Shown: positions 6,717 through 8,127 of the stretch, in pieces
Position numbering within the stretch: the stretch's first letter is position 1
Layout of the letters: every line of letters starts with the position of its first letter
Assembly: GCA_023416135.1 (NCBI GenBank)
Contig: JAEZIF010000042.1
Coordinates: forward strand, 1-8,127
Origin: Pseudomonadota bacterium
Lineage (GTDB): Bacteria > Pseudomonadota > Alphaproteobacteria > Reyranellales > Reyranellaceae
DNA length: 8,127 nucleotides
Direction of reading: 5' to 3'
Notes under the pieces: model-generated
The model's input: the letters and a program-made list of their open reading frames with translations, nothing else
Databases searched by the model: none
What the model was told of the DNA's origin: nothing
Program-made: the position numbers and the translations under genes

Positions 6717-6957
6717 GAAGCAGCAGACCCTCACGGAGACTCAGTGGTACGTTGGCGTCACCGGCAAGAAAGGCGCTATCCCCGACGACGCGACGGTCAT
6801 GCGGCTCCTCGAGACGGCCGGCTGCCAGGAGATCGAAGCTCTCGGCCACGGCACGGCGCAGGCCCGCGTCCCGGCCGAGTGGGCCGACGCGGTCGAGAGA
6901 GAGGGCCACTTCTCAACCGAAGCGGCGGGCTGGCGAGTAGACCTCGACCTGCCCTAG
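6712..6957 (+). CDS. Uncharacterised 81-residue protein
   Basis: I do not recognise this protein. The ATG at 6712 is chosen because GGAGA lies 5 bases upstream; an in-frame ATG at 6700 and TTG at 6691 lack such a site. About 70 of 81 codons end in G or C, so the frame is coding and matches the host style. The sequence reads as alternating short segments: strand WYVGVTG (about 12-18), helix DDATVMRLLETAG (about 25-37), paired strands QEIEALGHGTAQARVP, helix AEWADAVEREG and strand GWRVDLDL at the end. This suggests a small beta-alpha-beta-beta-alpha-beta fold, as in ACT-like domains or protease propeptide inhibitors; this is inference from pattern only. There is no signal peptide or membrane helix, so it is probably cytoplasmic. 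Its stop overlaps the stop of the convergent gene on the other strand. Confidence 0.75.
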   Translation: MTKQQTLTETQWYVGVTGKKGAIPDDATVMRLLETAGCQEIEALGHGTAQARVPAEWADAVEREGHFSTEAAGWRVDLDLP

Positions 6958-7940
6958 CTCCTTGGCTTGGGCCTTCGCTTGGCTTGGGCTCGACGTCCCT
7001 TACGCCCCTTCGCGCGAGCTTCTTCATTGTCGTTGGTCTTTGGACCTTCGAGCAGTTTCTGCGGCTCGGGTTCGGGCAGGGCCAAAACTTGCTCCGACCG
7101 TTCCGCGCCGGGAACGGTTGCGCCAGTGCCAAAGAACTTGAATAAAGTAGCGTGCACGGCGGCACAAAAGCTGTCCCCCTGCTGCCGGGTCAATGCCCCC
7201 CTTGAGACTTGCGCCTCGATATCGACGACTGCCTCGGTGCTTCTAGCTATGACTTCAATTTGCGCCATCGCTTGGCGCTGCGGTAGCAGAGCCATTTTTA
7301 AGGCAACCTCTTTCACGAGATTCGCCGCCTTCATCAGACTAGAAACGGCCTTGCTACCTAGTTCAAGCAGCTTGGCGCTGCCCGAATCGAGCCTTTCGAT
7401 GACGATTGGCTCTGGATGATTGCCGTCGTTTTTCGCGAATAACGCGGAAAGCTCGTCAACAGCATCTAACGCGGCTGTGAGTTGGGCTGAGGATAAGTCG
7501 ACGTCATCTGGAAATAGGATGGTGAAATGGCCTTGCGCTTCACTGACGCGTTCTTCCGTGCTGCTTAATAGACGCGCAATTGCAGGTAGAGCACCTATTA
7601 CCCACACTACTCTAGCATCGGCTTCCCAGAGGGCGCGATCATGACTGCTATTCTCGGCCTTCTCCTCCGCAGCCCTCATTCGGTTAATCCACCAATCCTT
7701 TAGAAGAAGCTCATTAACTTCGAGGGATTTTGCCACGTTCCATTGTATTGGCGTGAGCTTGTGTCCTAGGTCGGCTAAGTCGAGCGCGGTCTTTAGGACG
7801 CCTACGTAGTCAAATTCCGCTTCGTCGGGTGCTTTCCTTCGCCTTGCCCGCCTGAGGCTATGGAGAGCCTCCGCGACGTTCGGATCGCCCAGCGCGTTGT
7901 GCAGTACCAAGAGCGCTTCGCTCAACTCGCTACGCAGCAT
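6954..7940 (-). CDS. Uncharacterised 328-residue helical protein with a basic C-terminal tail
   Basis: I do not recognise a family. The start is the first ATG after an in-frame TAG, with GGGGGAAG about 5 bases upstream. The protein appears mostly helical. Residues 1-90 include a basic patch RRARRRK (30-36) and the aromatic stretch LLLKDWWINRM (78-88). Residues 103-125 (ALWEADARVVWVIGALPAIARLL) are hydrophobic but too mixed for a clear membrane helix. Residues 186-270 form long amphipathic helices (SAKLLELGSKAVSSLMKAAN, QAMAQIEVIARSTEAVVDIE). A Pro/Glu linker (289-300) leads to the tail KGRKGRRAQAKRRPKPRS, which could bind nucleic acid. No catalytic motif is visible. Part of the gene is GC-poor for this window: 29 of 60 bases are G or C at 7561-7620, against 43 of 60 at 5341-5400 in lepA. 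That suggests acquired DNA. A structured leader with a short reading frame lies upstream. Confidence 0.8.
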   Translation of the reverse strand: MLRSELSEALLVLHNALGDPNVAEALHSLRRARRRKAPDEAEFDYVGVLKTALDLADLGHKLTPIQWNVAKSLEVNELLLKDWWINRMRAAEEKAENSSHDRALWEADARVVWVIGALPAIARLLSSTEERVSEAQGHFTILFPDDVDLSSAQLTAALDAVDELSALFAKNDGNHPEPIVIERLDSGSAKLLELGSKAVSSLMKAANLVKEVALKMALLPQRQAMAQIEVIARSTEAVVDIEAQVSRGALTRQQGDSFCAAVHATLFKFFGTGATVPGAERSEQVLALPEPEPQKLLEGPKTNDNEEARAKGRKGRRAQAKRRPKPRS

Positions 7941-7978
7941 CCTCGCTTCCCCCGTGTCGAAGTCCTACTTGCTGGGCT

Positions 7979-8053
7979 CTACCCCACAAACTGTTCGTAT
8001 GCACACCCAACCTCTGGCGAGTTCTCGCCGATGTGAACAGTTGCGTCGGCCAT
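7979..8053 (-). CDS. 24-codon reading frame: leader peptide, small protein or gene remnant
   Basis: Reading the minus strand from 8053, an ATG follows GGGAGG (8065-8060) with a 6-base gap, the best ribosome binding site in this part of the window. The frame encodes MADATVHIGENSPEVGCAYE followed by QFVG, then TAG. The 328-residue gene starts 38 bases later on the same strand. It may be a leader peptide for that gene, an independent small protein, or the intact front of a longer gene that lost its frame. The opening VHIGENSPE looks like a real protein N-terminus and vaguely recalls short conserved hypothetical proteins, but I cannot confirm this. It has no membrane helix and no run of one amino acid that would indicate classical attenuation. 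Confidence 0.5.
   Translation of the reverse strand: MADATVHIGENSPEVGCAYEQFVG
7991..8040 (-). promoter_or_regulatory. Nested inverted repeats in the leader of the 328-residue gene
   Basis: On the minus strand, CTGTTC (8040-8035) can pair with GAACAG (7996-7991). Inside this lies GGCGA-GAAC-TCGCC (8029-8016), a hairpin with a 4-base loop; as DNA the inner part is GGCGAG and CTCGCC with two bases between. The structure covers most of the 24-codon frame, so ribosomes on that frame would melt it. It could be a regulatory RNA fold or an operator; no T-run follows, so it is not a terminator. Confidence 0.4.
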
Positions 8054-8065
8054 CGTTTTCCTCCC

Positions 8066-8091
8066 GGTTGTGCGGATCCTCTGCCACAACC
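8066..8091. repeat. 7-base inverted repeat upstream of the short reading frame
   Basis: GGTTGTG (8066-8072) and CACAACC (8085-8091) are perfect inverted arms separated by 12 bases, next to the GGGAGG ribosome binding site. It could be an operator half-site pair or a leader hairpin for the leftward unit. The rest of 8092-8127 shows nothing I can assign, and no convincing promoter for the leftward genes is visible, so it may lie outside the window. Confidence 0.35.
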
Positions 8092-8127
8092 TGGCGGCAA
8101 TTTCCACCGCTGCACGCGCAGCAGCCC

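Noticed and set aside
6678..7145. 155-codon plus-strand frame overlapping the 81-residue gene
   Set aside because: It is very Arg/Gly/Pro-rich, lacks a ribosome binding site and overlaps two better-supported genes in another frame and on the other strand.
7930..8115. 61-codon minus-strand frame upstream of the 328-residue gene
   Set aside because: It starts with GTG without a clear ribosome binding site and overlaps the ATG-started 24-codon frame, which has a strong one.
1..8127. CRISPR array, insertion sequence or integrase gene
   Set aside because: No regularly spaced direct repeats, transposase or recombinase motifs were seen in any frame.

Overview
The window comes from a high-GC alphaproteobacterium. 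The evidence is the rpmI-rplT-pheS-pheT order, the sequence character of PheS, PheT and LepA, and the strong G/C bias at third codon positions. Order and genus cannot be fixed from the sequence; Rhodospirillales or Rhizobiales relatives are my guess.

Positions 1-5900 are a rightward block of translation genes: the 3' end of rpmI (ribosomal protein bL35), rplT (bL20), an intrinsic terminator or attenuator, pheS and pheT (the two subunits of phenylalanyl-tRNA synthetase, joined by an ATGA overlap), and lepA (elongation factor 4), 6 bases after pheT. Together they make ribosomal proteins, charge tRNA-Phe and assist the elongating ribosome. The long reading frames on the opposite strand and in other frames here are GC-rich shadows.

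Positions 5901-6030 lie between lepA and a leftward gene. They are filled by two long, perfect palindromes that are diverged copies of one repeat family in opposite orientation. The leftward gene (6026-6391) encodes a small two-helix membrane protein and takes its stop codon from the edge of the second repeat. A complete tRNA-Ser(GGA) gene with a promoter and an encoded CCA follows at 6498-6587.

Positions 6588-8127, after the tRNA, look like accessory DNA. An AT-rich promoter-like stretch leads into an 81-residue protein gene whose start codon sits in a hairpin. A 328-residue helical protein of unknown function, with a very basic tail, is encoded on the opposite strand. The stop codons of these two genes share one CTAG. 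Upstream of the 328-residue gene is a structured leader containing a 24-codon reading frame with a near-ideal ribosome binding site. Parts of the 328-residue gene are much poorer in GC than the block on the left, which suggests horizontal acquisition beside the tRNA. No integrase, transposase, CRISPR array or second att copy is visible. I do not recognise a known defence or toxin-antitoxin system; the unknown gene and its leader are the best candidates for something undescribed.
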